Source of the DNA: Phycisphaerae bacterium
GTDB lineage: Bacteria > Planctomycetota > Phycisphaerae > UBA1845 > PWPN01
Direction: 5' to 3'
Length of the DNA: 33,545 nucleotides
Assembly (NCBI GenBank): GCA_035384605.1
Contig: DAOOIV010000053.1
Span: 2,953-36,497 of the forward strand
Numbering within the stretch: the first letter of the stretch is position 1; each line of letters starts with the position of its first letter. Of this stretch, positions 18,201-25,927 are shown one piece after another. The position numbers and the translations under genes were made by a program. The notes below the pieces were generated by a model. The model searched no databases. It was given only the letters and a program-made list of their open reading frames with translations, and was not told the origin of the DNA.

Positions 18201-18439
18201 AGGATCGGGTCGACATCTTCTCTGGCGGAGACCTTCCGGCCACGGCAGATTTTGACGGTGACGGCGACGTGGACCAGTCCGATTTCGGATACTTCCAGGC
18301 ATGTTTCTCGGGCTCCGCCTCGCCCTATGAGTCCGGATGCGAGAAAGCCGACCTCGACAGAGACGGGGCGATCGACCAGAATGACTTCGCCGTCTTCCAG
18401 AGCTGCTTGAGTGGTCCGGGAAATCCGCCTGACTGTTGA
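15260..18439 (+). CDS. Exported DUF5060/DUF4038-type putative glycoside hydrolase with collagen-binding-like, Fn3, CBM and dockerin modules
   Basis: 1059 residues. The ATG at 15260 follows GGAAGGA (15246-15252) and begins a signal peptide (PTRYLTLILWIAHGFAG). Domains: DUF5060-like Ig (about 24-105, GFYDGNNTWRVRFMPDQLGTWTYT); apiosidase-like TIM barrel (115-420) with candidate acidic residues in VAYCPVSEYAEAY and PIYAQETLWEG; a putative collagen-binding-like beta domain (445-505, ALIGRWYDPRNGTF); Fn3 (510-608); a beta-sandwich with NRQNGGADFRI (613-756); a He_PIG Ig (765-850); a CBM of the same family as in the 9754 gene (855-987); and the dockerin (996-1059, ending PPDC). Family knowledge: DUF4038 relatives include GH140 apiosidases acting on rhamnogalacturonan II. 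The substrate here is not proven. Confidence 0.83.
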   Translation: MPTRYLTLILWIAHGFAGISFAVDVGKYDTFETNVMNYNSYSNPFQNVTLNATFTSPSSQNTSIRGFYDGNNTWRVRFMPDQLGTWTYTCTFSDGAPGKSGSFSCVASNLHGPLKTDTATPVWFEHADGTPFFMRAFHLWRPETFTEPVLEQTLDFMKANGLNVVDGPHLANWGTGLNQIPWEGSDYTNYKLSVWRQLDVYVRKCAERGIVVFPFSILGGTNGIPKMSTWDQRQRFIRYWVARWGGYWNVAYCPVSEYAEAYSTAEGMQILNEIYNSDGGRHPVSIHPGNTLAEPATEIKTMTAYTYHTVQDKLDDWNPGRYQQLITLYNTAQKPIYAQETLWEGNKYQPDSSRDMNNMRKAAWITTTYGGQISYADECMPGHLPQDNNETLCYAMHGASVSPQGWFYPYFSHLGSFIESVPFWRMSLQPGLASTGNCLAKTDYWYVAYTMGGSFTLNLSAAGSALIGRWYDPRNGTFGSPFSVSPGGVRTMTPPDSNDWVLYVCRDLDDTPPAAVSSFTATPGEHRNTLIWTNPSSTNFIATVIRCKTTGYPTSPTDGEPVVNLANMPGSSHTYVHSGLSAGVTYYYTAFARDDEYHYSSGVQAGAIPHDHKRVSVDLGTTDIEQGIYNVQPSDGDTVPADVGGRNCRRNAVAGNDNYMYFNVTDAYMYAGYRPVCYVSVEYYDTGTGILTLHYDSTSGAYTSGGTITLTDSNTWKIREFALTDAYFGNRQNGGADFRIACASGASFYLNEVSVANVSTVDSAPVINPVGWNPDAAYVGAEYVRQLSLAQGRPLPSWTILQGPGGAVIDDSGLLSGWTPSAGEDGQTITFLVEATNSQGSDTEEWSVTVGPAPLATYEAEGASMGHLAGTAIPGGWRITTANPNTFSTYGPYTSALPAGPLTARFWLRVDNNTADNNGICRLDVYDADGATLLAGPVTIARRQWTTSGVYQPFELPFANPGDAHRLEFRTYYMGYAQLDQDRVDIFSGGDLPATADFDGDGDVDQSDFGYFQACFSGSASPYESGCEKADLDRDGAIDQNDFAVFQSCLSGPGNPPDC

Positions 18440-18467
18440 CCCTGGACGCGCATTCGCAGACCGGAAC

Positions 18468-18488
18468 CAGGCAATCTCTGGCTGCCTG
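18468..18488 (+). terminator. Hairpin after the last dockerin gene
   Basis: CAGGCA and TGCCTG form a 6-bp stem around a 9-nt loop, 28 nt after the stop and before the SGNH gene. No T tract follows, so it may equally be an attenuator or an mRNA end-stabilising structure. Confidence 0.3.
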
Positions 18489-18521
18489 CCCCCTCAACAA
18501 CATGCCTGAACAGGAGTCACC

Positions 18522-19409
18522 ATGGTTGCTTCTACAAGTGCTTCTGATGACACGATCTGTTTCTCCCAACTCAGTCGACGCTACGTGCGATGGCGGCGAT
18601 GGATTGCCTGCTTGCTTGCGATCGCACCAGTGTCGTGCGGGAGGCCTGCTCACATGATCAACCCGGCAAGCGACTCGCGGCCACGACCGTTCAAGCGAGT
18701 GGTCGTTCTCGGAGAAAGCACCGTCGAGGGCGGAGGCTGGGTGCCCGCGCAGGAGGACCGCTACGCCGACGTCCTCGTGTCGCTCATCAATCGCGTGCAG
18801 GCCGAGCCCGTCGAGTACGTTAACTGCGGGATCGGGGCCAGCGTGATATCGCCGAAGAGCCCCGGGTACGCGGCCTCGCGAAAACCCAGCGCCATGGAAC
18901 GGTATCAAACGGAGGTCATTGCGGCCGGGCCCGATCTGGTGATCATCGCGTACGGTCTCAACGACATGAGAGCGGGTATGAACGTCAATGACTTCATCAG
19001 CGAACTGGAAACCATCGTTCGCGACGTGCAGTCGTCTTGCCGCGCCCTGATCGTGCTGGTCAACGTATATCACATGACCGGCTACGGGTGGTATCCCCCG
19101 TTCGACCGCGGCAGCGTCGAGGCCACGCTGGTTTACAACGACGCAATTCGCCAACTCGCGGAGCGAACGGGCTCCCTGTACGCCGATGTGTACTCGGCCG
19201 AGGCCCGCGCCGACTGGGTCGTTCATCAGGACGGCGTGCACGCAAATAAGGTCGGGAACCTGCTGATCGCCAATAAGATCTTCGAGATCCTCGCAACGCA
19301 TTGCTCAGGACTGTCGGAGGCGGTTCGCCGACATGACGAGAACACGGAATGGACCAAGGCCGTGCGGCAAATGCGTCACGCCAAGGTCGAGCCCGTCAGG
19401 AAACCGTGA
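18522..19409 (+). CDS. SGNH/GDSL-type esterase-like hydrolase (GES variant)
   Basis: 295 residues. SGNH-family fold blocks are visible: block I VVVLGESTVEGGGW (about 60-73), where the usual GDS is GES with the nucleophile Ser at 66; block III-like IIAYGLNDM (Gly and Asn of the oxyanion hole); and block V DGVHANKVGN with the Asp-x-x-His pair. The N-terminus has a basic patch and a hydrophobic run ending in a Cys (ACLLAIAPVSCG). It could be an uncleaved anchor or an atypical lipoprotein signal, since proline at -3 is not canonical. CAGGAG at 18511-18516 supports the start. Family members de-esterify carbohydrates or lipids; acetyl removal from polysaccharide would fit the neighbours (inference). 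It converges on the sulfatase gene with a 28-nt gap. Confidence 0.83.
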   Translation: MVASTSASDDTICFSQLSRRYVRWRRWIACLLAIAPVSCGRPAHMINPASDSRPRPFKRVVVLGESTVEGGGWVPAQEDRYADVLVSLINRVQAEPVEYVNCGIGASVISPKSPGYAASRKPSAMERYQTEVIAAGPDLVIIAYGLNDMRAGMNVNDFISELETIVRDVQSSCRALIVLVNVYHMTGYGWYPPFDRGSVEATLVYNDAIRQLAERTGSLYADVYSAEARADWVVHQDGVHANKVGNLLIANKIFEILATHCSGLSEAVRRHDENTEWTKAVRQMRHAKVEPVRKP

Positions 19410-19437
19410 CGGCGGAGAAGCCCCGAGTGTCTCGAGC

Positions 19438-21012
19438 TCATCGCCCGTCCGGCAGCTTCATGGTGTCCCCGGTTTTCTGCTGCCATCGGCGGATCCGTTC
19501 GGTCAGACGGACGATTACGTCCTCGTGCCGGCCCGAATCAAAGAGGTTCCGTGTCTCGCCGGGATCGTCCCGTAGATTGAAGAGCTGGCTCCTGTCGGTG
19601 TCGCTCAGGCACAGCTTCCAGCCGTCGGGCGAAACAATGGTCCGGATCCGTGCCTCGCGGATGCGATCAATCTCGGCTTGGGAGGCGATCTTGCTGCCCC
19701 CCTCAACAACATGAACGCCCGTGCCCGGGTTCCATTCCATGAAAACATGATCTTCGGCCGCTTTCCCGCCTCGCATCAGCGGAACGAGGCTATAACCCGC
19801 AAGGCCGTCGGGAACACGCATGCCCATCAGGTCCAGCAGCGTCGGAACCAGGTCGATGTGACTCACCGGAGAGGTGATCATCCGCTGCTGTCGACCCAGC
19901 TCAGGAACACGCATCAACCAGGGAACCCGGACCGACTCCTCGTACATGAGCGTCTTGGTGACAAGCTTGTGGGAACCCATCATGTCGCCGTGGTCACTGG
20001 TGAAAACGACGATCGTCTTGTCGGAGAGTTTCAGCTCATCGAGCGCCTTGAGAATCTCACCGATGCTACGATCCACCTGGGTCACAAGTCCCCAGTACTT
20101 GCGCGTCAGCTCCTTAAAAGCGGCTTCGTCCCGGCCGTACACCCGGGCGCAGTACTCGCCCATGAGCCGGTAGCGCAGCGGCTCGTTGTCTTCCAGGGGA
20201 TCGGAGAAGTTAGCGGGAAGAAACACCTCGTCAAGGCGGTGCTCGCGATCCAGCGGGCCAAAAAACGGCATGTGCGGCTCGAGGAAATTGACGTAGAGAA
20301 TGAAAGGCTCATCGCGATGCCGTCGCAGGAACTCGCATGCCCGGGTCTCCAGGAATTTCGGCTTGCAGTGCTCGATGGGCAGACGGGAGGCAAATTCCCG
20401 GCCGAAAGTGCCGTCCTTCTGGTTTGGCTTATAGCCTTTCGAAAGCAGGAAACGATGGTAGTCGCTGCGCTGGGTCCGATCTCGACCCGGCCCGTAGTAC
20501 CGGGCGTAGCCGTCCTCAATGGATACCATCTGCTCGAAGCCATGCTGTGGGAAGATCTCATCTCCCAGGTGCCATTTGCCCATATAGGCCGTGCGATATC
20601 CCCGATCGCCGACCAACTCAGGCAGGCAAAGAACCTGTCGTGGAAGAGGGACGTTATTGGTGGTACATCCACTGTTGTGCGGCCACAGGCCGGTCATCAC
20701 CGACGAGCGGGAAGGCGTGCAAACCGGCTGGGTCACATAGGCGTTCCTGAACACGATGCTTTCCGACGCCAGTTTGTCCAGATTCGGGGCGTGGATCTTC
20801 GTATTCCCGTATGCCGCCATGGTGTCCGCCCGTTGCTCGTCCGTCCAGATGAACAGCAGGTTGGGCCCGCTCCGGCTCTGTTCGGCCGCCCATAACGACG
20901 CGCTCAGCAGCCCCAACAGGAGTACGCCACCAAGTCGCCCAGCCGACCCGATCGACCGCGAAAGACGCTTCCCATCATGATCCCGTGTCATCTTCGCTAT
21001 GATCGAAGTCAT
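19438..21012 (-). CDS. Exported type I (formylglycine) sulfatase
   Basis: 524 residues. The signal region (about 22-43, hydrophobic LGGVLLLGLLSASLWAAE) is followed by the sulfatase alkaline-phosphatase-like fold: NLLFIWTDEQRADTM (metal-binding Asp58), the modification signature CTPSR at C98 where Cys becomes formylglycine, GKWHLGD with the conserved Lys and His, and FTSDHGDMMGSH with the second metal ligands. It removes sulfate esters from a glycan, probably in the periplasm or outside. A maturase (FGE or anSME) is needed and is not in the window. The start is supported by GGAAGGA on the minus strand (plus coordinates 21020-21026). Last gene of the minus-strand operon, 77 nt after the rhamnosidase. 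Confidence 0.93.
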   Translation of the reverse strand: MTSIIAKMTRDHDGKRLSRSIGSAGRLGGVLLLGLLSASLWAAEQSRSGPNLLFIWTDEQRADTMAAYGNTKIHAPNLDKLASESIVFRNAYVTQPVCTPSRSSVMTGLWPHNSGCTTNNVPLPRQVLCLPELVGDRGYRTAYMGKWHLGDEIFPQHGFEQMVSIEDGYARYYGPGRDRTQRSDYHRFLLSKGYKPNQKDGTFGREFASRLPIEHCKPKFLETRACEFLRRHRDEPFILYVNFLEPHMPFFGPLDREHRLDEVFLPANFSDPLEDNEPLRYRLMGEYCARVYGRDEAAFKELTRKYWGLVTQVDRSIGEILKALDELKLSDKTIVVFTSDHGDMMGSHKLVTKTLMYEESVRVPWLMRVPELGRQQRMITSPVSHIDLVPTLLDLMGMRVPDGLAGYSLVPLMRGGKAAEDHVFMEWNPGTGVHVVEGGSKIASQAEIDRIREARIRTIVSPDGWKLCLSDTDRSQLFNLRDDPGETRNLFDSGRHEDVIVRLTERIRRWQQKTGDTMKLPDGR

Positions 21013-21089
21013 TGACCTGTCCTTCCCGTTAAAGAAGCCTTGTGGCTACTCTGGCTGTCAGCCGCGCCCGGTATCATCAGCCTCCAGCC

Positions 21090-24000
21090 TCACGGAGAAA
21101 CAACCTCGAACTCATACGAACCGGAGCCGATTTCGCAGACAACTGCTCCCCCCTCCTCGCGAACCAGATGCACGCCTCCCGCAGACTCGACCGGACGGCC
21201 AGTTTCGGTTACCCGGCTTGCCTTGGCCGCCGGCAGGAAGACGGTTGCCCTGCTGCCGACCGGGACAACCACATTCAGAGTAAATCGCTCGCCCTCGGCA
21301 CGCCACCTGCTGGCCACCAGGCCTCGAATGGATTCGTATTCGGCCTCGACCGAGGTCAGTCCGCCGACCGGCGTCGGCCGGACGATGATGTGTCTGAAGC
21401 CCGGTTCGGCCGGATCGATATTGATGCCGGCCAAGCCCTCAAAGAACCATCGCCCGACCGCTCCGAGCGCAGCGTGATTGCGCGAATTCATCTCGGGACC
21501 CCTCTTGTCGGCATCCCAGAGTTCCCAGATCGTCGTGGCCCCCTGTTTGACCATGTATCCCCATGAAGGATAGGTCGTCTGCACGGCCAGGCGGTAGGCG
21601 ACTTCCTGCTGCCCGTACCGCGCCAGCACCGGCATGAGATAGGCCGTACCCTGAAAGCCCGTGGACAGATGATCGCCGCGGGATTCGATATCCCGAACAA
21701 CGTTCTGGACGACGGCCGCCGTTTCCGCAGGCGGCACAAGCCCGAAGTACAAGGGCAGGACATTCGCGGTCTGGGTCGAGCCTTGATACTGGCGTGTCTG
21801 TTTGTCGAAGTAAGCGTGGTTGAACGCCTCGGCGATCCGGCCGGCAAGGTCGGCGTACTTGCGAGCATCGTCAGTCCTGCCGATCGCCGCAGCCGCCTTG
21901 GCCAGCAGATCGGTCGAATGGTAGTAGTACGCCGCAGCCATAGGCGGTTTGGGTGATTGCGCCGGGGCAATCCAGTCCCCGTAACCATCACGTTGATACA
22001 GATGGTCCTTGCTGTGCCGCCCCATGAACTCGACCCAGCGAGTCATCGCCTCGTAGTTTTCCTCGAGAATCCCCTTGTCGCCGTAGAACTGGTACACCGT
22101 CCAGGGCACAGTGGTGATCGCGTCGCTCCAGCCTGGCGAACCGGCCCCGCTGCCGTAAACGGCGGGGGCAATATCGGGGACGCCGCCGTCTTCGCCCTGC
22201 CCGTCGGTCAGGTCACGCATCCACTTCGTGAAAAACCGGGCCATGTGCATGTTCCAGCAGGCGGTTGGGGCCATGGCCACCGCATCGCCCGTCCAGCCCA
22301 TCCGCTCATCACGCTGCGGACAATCGGTCCAGACGCTGTACATGTTCGATCGCTGGCTCCACGTGACGTTCCGCCAGATCTGATTGAGAAGCGGGTTCGA
22401 GCATTCGAATCTGCCCGCCGGCGCCGCCGCGGAATGGAGGACACGGAACGCCAGGGAATCGACCGTGGGCTTGCCCGGATAACCCGTGACTTCGCAGTAA
22501 CGAAAGCCATGGTAGGTGAATGTCGGTTCCCAGATTTCCTGCCCCTCGCCCTTGAGGATGTAGTAGTCCGTGGCCTCCGCCGCCCGCAGGTTGTCACGGT
22601 AGAGCTGGCCGTCCGGCCGGAGGATCTCGGCGAACCGGAGCCGAATCCATGTGCCCCGGGGGCCGCGGACACTGAGCCGGACGTATCCGGCTGCGTTTTG
22701 GCCGAAGTCGAATACGTACACCCCCGCAGCCGGCTCGGTGATCTGCACGGCCCGCAGTTCTTCGGTCACCCGTATGGGTTCACACTGCTCGGCGACAAGC
22801 TTTCCGCCTTGTTCCAGCTCGATCGCGGGCACCCAGTCGCGGGCGATGAAGGTTGGCGTGGCCCAGCCGGGCATTTCAAGTCGTGCATCGTATGTCTCGC
22901 CATTAAAAAAGGTGTTCCGAGTGATCGGCGAAGTGTGCGTCTGCCAGGTTCGATCGGTCACGACCCGCTCGCGCGTGCCGTCATCGTACTCGATCTCAAG
23001 TTGCAGGATGAAGCGCAGCGGTCCTTGCGAGAATGGCGGCTTGCGGGTCCAGCCCAGGTCGCCCGAGAACCAGCCGTTGCCCAGGATCGCTCCGACGGCG
23101 TTCTCGCCCTCGTGCAGGAGAGCGGTCACGTCGTACACCTGGTACTGCACTCGCTTGCTATAGTCCGTCCAGCCCGGAGCAAACACGTCGTCGCCGACGC
23201 GATGGCCATTGACGTAAAGCTCATACAGACCCAGCCCGCTCGCGCAGGCACGAGCTCTCACAACCCGGCGGCTGAGCGCGAAGACCTTGCGAAGGCACAC
23301 CGAGCGCGGCGGGCCGAAAGGATCCTGGATCTGCTTCCAGCGGTCGGCCTTGTCAGCGGGCAGCACGACGGCGTGCTGCCATGTTGACTGGTCAAAGTCC
23401 GGCTCCTGCCATTTCGTCTGCTCGGTGGTATTCACCAGCCAATCGGCATCGGACGCGAGATCAAACAGTCGCCCGTCGACGAACCGAATCCGCAAAGCCG
23501 CCCGCAGGCCGCCGGGATCAACCGAGTTGACCACCTTAACGGCGATCACATTGAGGCCGGGCCGCACATCGGGCGTGACGTCGTACTCGCGCGGCATGTC
23601 CCAGTAGCGGCAGCCGCCGACGAATCCGCCGTTGACGTAGAGCTCAAACGCATTGTCGGCGTTGAGCTTGATGATAGCTTCCGCGATCTTCATCGAAGGG
23701 GCAAGGTCGAACGAACGGCGGAAAAAAGCGGTCGGTACCTGGGCCGGGGCATCGGGGACCCAGATCCACTGACCAAGTTGCAGCCCTGCACCCAGCCCTT
23801 TCAATTCATCGCAAGCGATCCACCGGGCTGTCCAATCGCTCGGCTTGAGCAGGCCCATCTCCCACCAGGCCGGCTCGCTGTACGCGGACACCTGGTCATC
23901 GCGGTCCCAGACCCGCACCTTCCAGTAAACCCGCGCCCCCGACAACAACGAACTGCCATCGTAGACCACGTGCACGTTCTGGTCTGAGCTGACCTTGCCG

Positions 24001-24287
24001 CTGTCCCAGAAGTCGCCCTGGTCGCGATCGAGCCTCTCGCTGCTGCCGGCGGCAAGGATCTGGTAGGCGGTCTGCTTTTCATCCCGGCGATCTGCGTGGA
24101 GTCCCCAGCTCAGCCGAGGTCGAGCCGCATCGATCCCAAGTGGATTGACAGCGTACTCGCAACGCAGTCGCAAAGGAGAAAGAGCCCCCGTCGCCGAAGC
24201 AGTCATCGTCGCAAGTGTGACCACTATAGCCAACATCAGGACTGCACCAGTGCCCCTCACGCCCACATTCGTCCACCGTCTCTCCAA
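21090..24287 (-). CDS. Exported alpha-L-rhamnosidase (GH78-type)
   Basis: 1065 residues, the usual size for multidomain GH78 enzymes. Signal-like N-terminus (GAVLMLAIVVTLATMTASATG). Domains in order: Fn3-like N-terminal part starting LRCEYAVNPLGID..RPRLSW, two beta-jelly-roll parts, a Bac_rhamnosid middle with YDARLEMPGW, the alpha/alpha-barrel, and a C-terminal beta domain (GFRHIIVRP). The barrel contains TDCPQRDERMGWTGDA, the conserved loop with the catalytic acidic residues, and WSDAITTVPWTVYQFYGD. It cuts terminal alpha-L-rhamnose from glycans by inversion (family knowledge). The frame opens with TTG at 24287; GTG at 24266, after GGTGG, is an alternative start. It lies between the FAD enzyme (115 nt) and the sulfatase (77 nt) in one operon. 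Confidence 0.92.
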   Translation of the reverse strand: MERRWTNVGVRGTGAVLMLAIVVTLATMTASATGALSPLRLRCEYAVNPLGIDAARPRLSWGLHADRRDEKQTAYQILAAGSSERLDRDQGDFWDSGKVSSDQNVHVVYDGSSLLSGARVYWKVRVWDRDDQVSAYSEPAWWEMGLLKPSDWTARWIACDELKGLGAGLQLGQWIWVPDAPAQVPTAFFRRSFDLAPSMKIAEAIIKLNADNAFELYVNGGFVGGCRYWDMPREYDVTPDVRPGLNVIAVKVVNSVDPGGLRAALRIRFVDGRLFDLASDADWLVNTTEQTKWQEPDFDQSTWQHAVVLPADKADRWKQIQDPFGPPRSVCLRKVFALSRRVVRARACASGLGLYELYVNGHRVGDDVFAPGWTDYSKRVQYQVYDVTALLHEGENAVGAILGNGWFSGDLGWTRKPPFSQGPLRFILQLEIEYDDGTRERVVTDRTWQTHTSPITRNTFFNGETYDARLEMPGWATPTFIARDWVPAIELEQGGKLVAEQCEPIRVTEELRAVQITEPAAGVYVFDFGQNAAGYVRLSVRGPRGTWIRLRFAEILRPDGQLYRDNLRAAEATDYYILKGEGQEIWEPTFTYHGFRYCEVTGYPGKPTVDSLAFRVLHSAAAPAGRFECSNPLLNQIWRNVTWSQRSNMYSVWTDCPQRDERMGWTGDAVAMAPTACWNMHMARFFTKWMRDLTDGQGEDGGVPDIAPAVYGSGAGSPGWSDAITTVPWTVYQFYGDKGILEENYEAMTRWVEFMGRHSKDHLYQRDGYGDWIAPAQSPKPPMAAAYYYHSTDLLAKAAAAIGRTDDARKYADLAGRIAEAFNHAYFDKQTRQYQGSTQTANVLPLYFGLVPPAETAAVVQNVVRDIESRGDHLSTGFQGTAYLMPVLARYGQQEVAYRLAVQTTYPSWGYMVKQGATTIWELWDADKRGPEMNSRNHAALGAVGRWFFEGLAGINIDPAEPGFRHIIVRPTPVGGLTSVEAEYESIRGLVASRWRAEGERFTLNVVVPVGSRATVFLPAAKASRVTETGRPVESAGGVHLVREEGGAVVCEIGSGSYEFEVVSP

Positions 24288-24330
24288 CTTTGCGGCAGTT
24301 CGCGGTTGCGCAAAATGCCTTCGCCTTTCA

Positions 24331-24340
24331 GAGACGTCTC
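24331..24340. promoter_or_regulatory. 10-bp perfect palindrome upstream of the rhamnosidase
   Basis: GAGACGTCTC, 44 nt before the rhamnosidase start on the minus strand. It could be an operator, but 10-bp palindromes are expected by chance in a window this long. Confidence 0.15.
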
Positions 24341-24402
24341 CTTGCCGCCAGCGTTCCCGATCACATTAACAAGGGGGGACGCCTCGGCCGACAAGCCGGG
24401 CC

Positions 24403-25863
24403 TTAGTCTACCAATCCCAACTCCGCCAAACGGGCCCGATCACCGAGATGGAAACCTGATTTCAGCAGCTTCCGTTGAAGCTGCTTCACATCAACGGCCC
24501 GAGGCTCGATGCCGCTCTTGGCCGCCATGGCCGCCGCGGTACCGCCGGCCTGGCCCATGTACATCACCCCCTCGCGGTTGCGCAACAGTGTGTCTGGAAT
24601 CCCGGAGGCACTACGTCCCACGGCGATCAGTCCGTCCGTCTTCTTGGGTATCATCACCCGGTAAGGCACGTCCGTCCATTCAACGCGCCCGTGTTCGTTC
24701 ATCCAGCGGAACGCCCGCGGTTCGCCGTAACGATAGATGACGTCGTCGAAGCGCTTGCCCTCGCGACAGTCTTGCATCGTCAGCGTGTACTCGCCCTCGA
24801 TGCACGGCCCGCCGCGACAACCCAGGTAAGGAGCGGTGAACAAGAGATAAGCATCTTCGCACCCGGGCACATTCTTTCGACAATGCTGTACGAACTCGAA
24901 GATGTACATGCGTACGCCTGCTTCCAACAACGAAATGTGCTCGGCATTGCCCGCATCGACCTTGGGATGAGGCCGGACCAGTTGGGCCTTGATGCCCCTC
25001 ATGTGTCTCTCGGGACCGATCTCCACGAGGCCGCTGCATCCCACCTGGGCCAGGTCGCCGATGTCCTTCTTCGCCTCGAACTCAGAAGCCTCCATGCCTT
25101 TGAATCTGGCAGGGTCAATGCCCGCCACGACAGCCCAGATGCCCATGCCTGTTGGCGAATGATGATCGAGATCATAAGTTTCCGCCTTCGGCTGCAGGAT
25201 AGGAGTGCCCGCCCGGCGAGCGACATCGGCCTCGCCCGTGGCGTCGATCACCACCTTGGCTTTGACCGCCTGACGGCCGGACTTGTTCTCTACGAACACA
25301 CCGCAAACCTTGTTGCCTTCCATGATCGGGTCCGCCACGTAGGCGGACAGCATCAGTGTCACCCCGGCCTCCTTCAGCATTTTCAGGGCCACATAAGCGG
25401 CCTTGTTGGAGTCGGCGAGGGATCGTTCTGGCGTGCCAGACCCCAAAGCGAAATACTCCCGGCTAAACTCCTTCGGCAGCCCGGCCAAGCCCCCTTTCAC
25501 CGGATCACCGGCCGGACCACTGGCCGGGGCGTCGCCGTGCTCGGCAATCGGCCCCTGCTGAGACATCATGCCCGGCCCGAAACTCCCTCCGACATAGCCG
25601 AACCGGTCGATCAGCACGGTCGTCGCGCCCTCCCGCGCCGCGGCCAGCGCCGCGAAAACGCCCGAGATGCCGCCACCGGCCACGACAACATCGACGTCAT
25701 ACGCAACGGGCACTTTTTTGGCGGGCTCCTTCACGAAGCCCAAAGAAGATTGTGCACCAGGCGAGGCGACCTGCTGATCCGCGGCCTTTGCCCCGGTGAG
25801 ACTCGCCGGCAGAGCGACCAGAACCAGCGTCCACATAACCTTACAAACCATTGCCCTTGCCAT
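24403..25863 (-). CDS. Exported FAD-dependent oxidoreductase (FAD_oxidored family)
   Basis: 486 residues. A signal peptide (about 1-27, VMWTLVLVALPASLTGAKA) leads into a Rossmann FAD-binding motif VDVVVAGGGISGVFAALAAAREG (about 57-79), with an acidic/basic end of strand 2 (VLIDRFGYVGG). The second FAD contact is VIDATGEADVARRAG, and the C-terminal MGQAGGTAAAMAAKSG is the family's closing loop. The GGAG on the minus strand about 9 nt before the ATG supports the start. Such secreted or periplasmic FAD enzymes are widespread in planctomycetes but mostly uncharacterised. Oxidation or reduction of a sugar or aglycone is inferred from the operon. A Tat twin-arginine motif is not seen, which is odd for an exported flavoprotein. 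Confidence 0.85.
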   Translation of the reverse strand: MARAMVCKVMWTLVLVALPASLTGAKAADQQVASPGAQSSLGFVKEPAKKVPVAYDVDVVVAGGGISGVFAALAAAREGATTVLIDRFGYVGGSFGPGMMSQQGPIAEHGDAPASGPAGDPVKGGLAGLPKEFSREYFALGSGTPERSLADSNKAAYVALKMLKEAGVTLMLSAYVADPIMEGNKVCGVFVENKSGRQAVKAKVVIDATGEADVARRAGTPILQPKAETYDLDHHSPTGMGIWAVVAGIDPARFKGMEASEFEAKKDIGDLAQVGCSGLVEIGPERHMRGIKAQLVRPHPKVDAGNAEHISLLEAGVRMYIFEFVQHCRKNVPGCEDAYLLFTAPYLGCRGGPCIEGEYTLTMQDCREGKRFDDVIYRYGEPRAFRWMNEHGRVEWTDVPYRVMIPKKTDGLIAVGRSASGIPDTLLRNREGVMYMGQAGGTAAAMAAKSGIEPRAVDVKQLQRKLLKSGFHLGDRARLAELGLVD

Positions 25864-25927
25864 GATGAATTCTCCACATCTTGACTATTCGTCATTGCAT
25901 GCAGGCCGCCCTGACACGCCGATCCCA

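Noticed and set aside
18490..19712. CCCCCTCAACAACATG occurring near 18490 and again near 19697
   Set aside because: A 16-nt match with C-run length differing. It lies upstream of a start in one place and inside the sulfatase gene in the other, so it is probably chance.
21957..23387. Open frame of 476 codons on the plus strand
   Set aside because: Opposite the rhamnosidase, which has clear catalytic motifs. The plus frame has none.
24475..25884. Open frame of 469 codons on the plus strand
   Set aside because: Opposite the FAD oxidoreductase with its intact Rossmann motif. No signature on the plus strand.
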